Source: Alphaproteobacteria bacterium (GTDB lineage Bacteria > Pseudomonadota > Alphaproteobacteria > UBA6615). From it: a stretch of DNA of 64,000 bases. Below the pieces are notes generated by a model. It did no database searches. It was given only the letters and a program-made list of their open reading frames with translations, and was not told the DNA's origin. This document shows positions 63,917 through 64,000 of the stretch, piece after piece. Made by a program: the position numbers and the translations under genes. Positions within the stretch are counted from its first letter, which is position 1. Every line of letters begins with the position of its first letter. The stretch is from assembly GCA_039980135.1 (NCBI GenBank), contig JBDXCV010000003.1:620001-684000 (forward strand), written 5' to 3'.

Positions 63917-64000
63917 CTATTTGGAGGTGAGGTTGTTTATGGCGTCCCAGTCGTCGGGCGGGGGGTCGTTTGCGAATTCCTGCGCGCGTTCCATCCAGCC
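63917..64000 (-). CDS. Partial second CHASE2 cyclase, C-terminus
   Basis: Only the last 27 codons are in the window. They read ERAQEFANDPPPDDWDAINN then LTSK, matching the tail of the cyclase at 56309 (ADPPEADWEPINNLTTK) in length and pattern. I infer a paralogous CHASE2 cyclase, cut by the window edge, upstream of the caspase gene on the same strand (about 260 bases apart). Confidence 0.7.
   Translation of the reverse strand, partial: GWMERAQEFANDPPPDDWDAINNLTSK

Overview
This window is most likely from a high-GC alphaproteobacterium, probably Rhodospirillales-like. The evidence is the GC-rich coding sequence, typical alphaproteobacterial families (IalB, NnrU, PF07310-type PAS protein, HSD10-like SDR, caspase/CHASE2/FecR sets) and ordinary chromosomal housekeeping genes (argG, folD, rlmN, yggT/DUF167, tRNA-Ala). 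I cannot name the genus.

Region by region. 0-4 kb: an EamA permease and a minus-strand operon of ParA ATPase, ribbon-helix-helix protein, PAS-like protein and small membrane protein. 4-9 kb: a catabolic block (cupin, DUF1330, carnitine-dehydrogenase-like enzyme, Old Yellow Enzyme, IclR regulator, and a two-domain HCCA-isomerase/hotdog fusion). 9-22 kb: HD-GYP phosphodiesterase, SDRs, Bax-inhibitor-like protein, a degenerate CDP-alcohol-phosphatidyltransferase-like protein, the ybbA/ybbP/tesA module, thpR, desuccinylase-type sirtuin with an overlapping uracil-DNA-glycosylase, zincin and pterin dehydratase. 22-28 kb: two tandem pairs of EamA permeases flanking a 3-oxoacid CoA-transferase. 28-29.3 kb: a truncated globin coupled to a PAS-adenylate cyclase. 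29-39.5 kb: mostly housekeeping.

39.6-49.9 kb is a genomic island inserted in the 3' end of tRNA-Ala(CGC). A 28-bp direct repeat of the tRNA end bounds it. It has lower GC and carries one long minus-strand operon: TRAP transporter, MDR reductase, amidase, cobalt-type nitrile hydratase alpha/beta, its activator and a frameshifted GST. A divergent TetR gene has operator-like palindromes. No integrase was seen. The logical pathway is uptake, then nitrile to amide to carboxylic acid.

49.9-64 kb is the most unusual part. It holds a minus-strand operon of a stand-alone cyclic-nucleotide-binding protein, an LpxH-like metallophosphoesterase, a LolA-like periplasmic carrier, an RND/MMPL exporter with a cyclic-nucleotide-binding domain fused to its C-terminus, and an outer-membrane beta-barrel. 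Immediately upstream is a CHASE2-adenylate cyclase. Next to it are a second barrel protein, a lipoprotein hydrolase (apparently CTG-started), a FecR-like secreted protein, a WD40-caspase protein and the tail of a second CHASE2 cyclase. I infer a cyclic-nucleotide-controlled envelope lipid-export system. The gene content is read from sequence; the function is a hypothesis.
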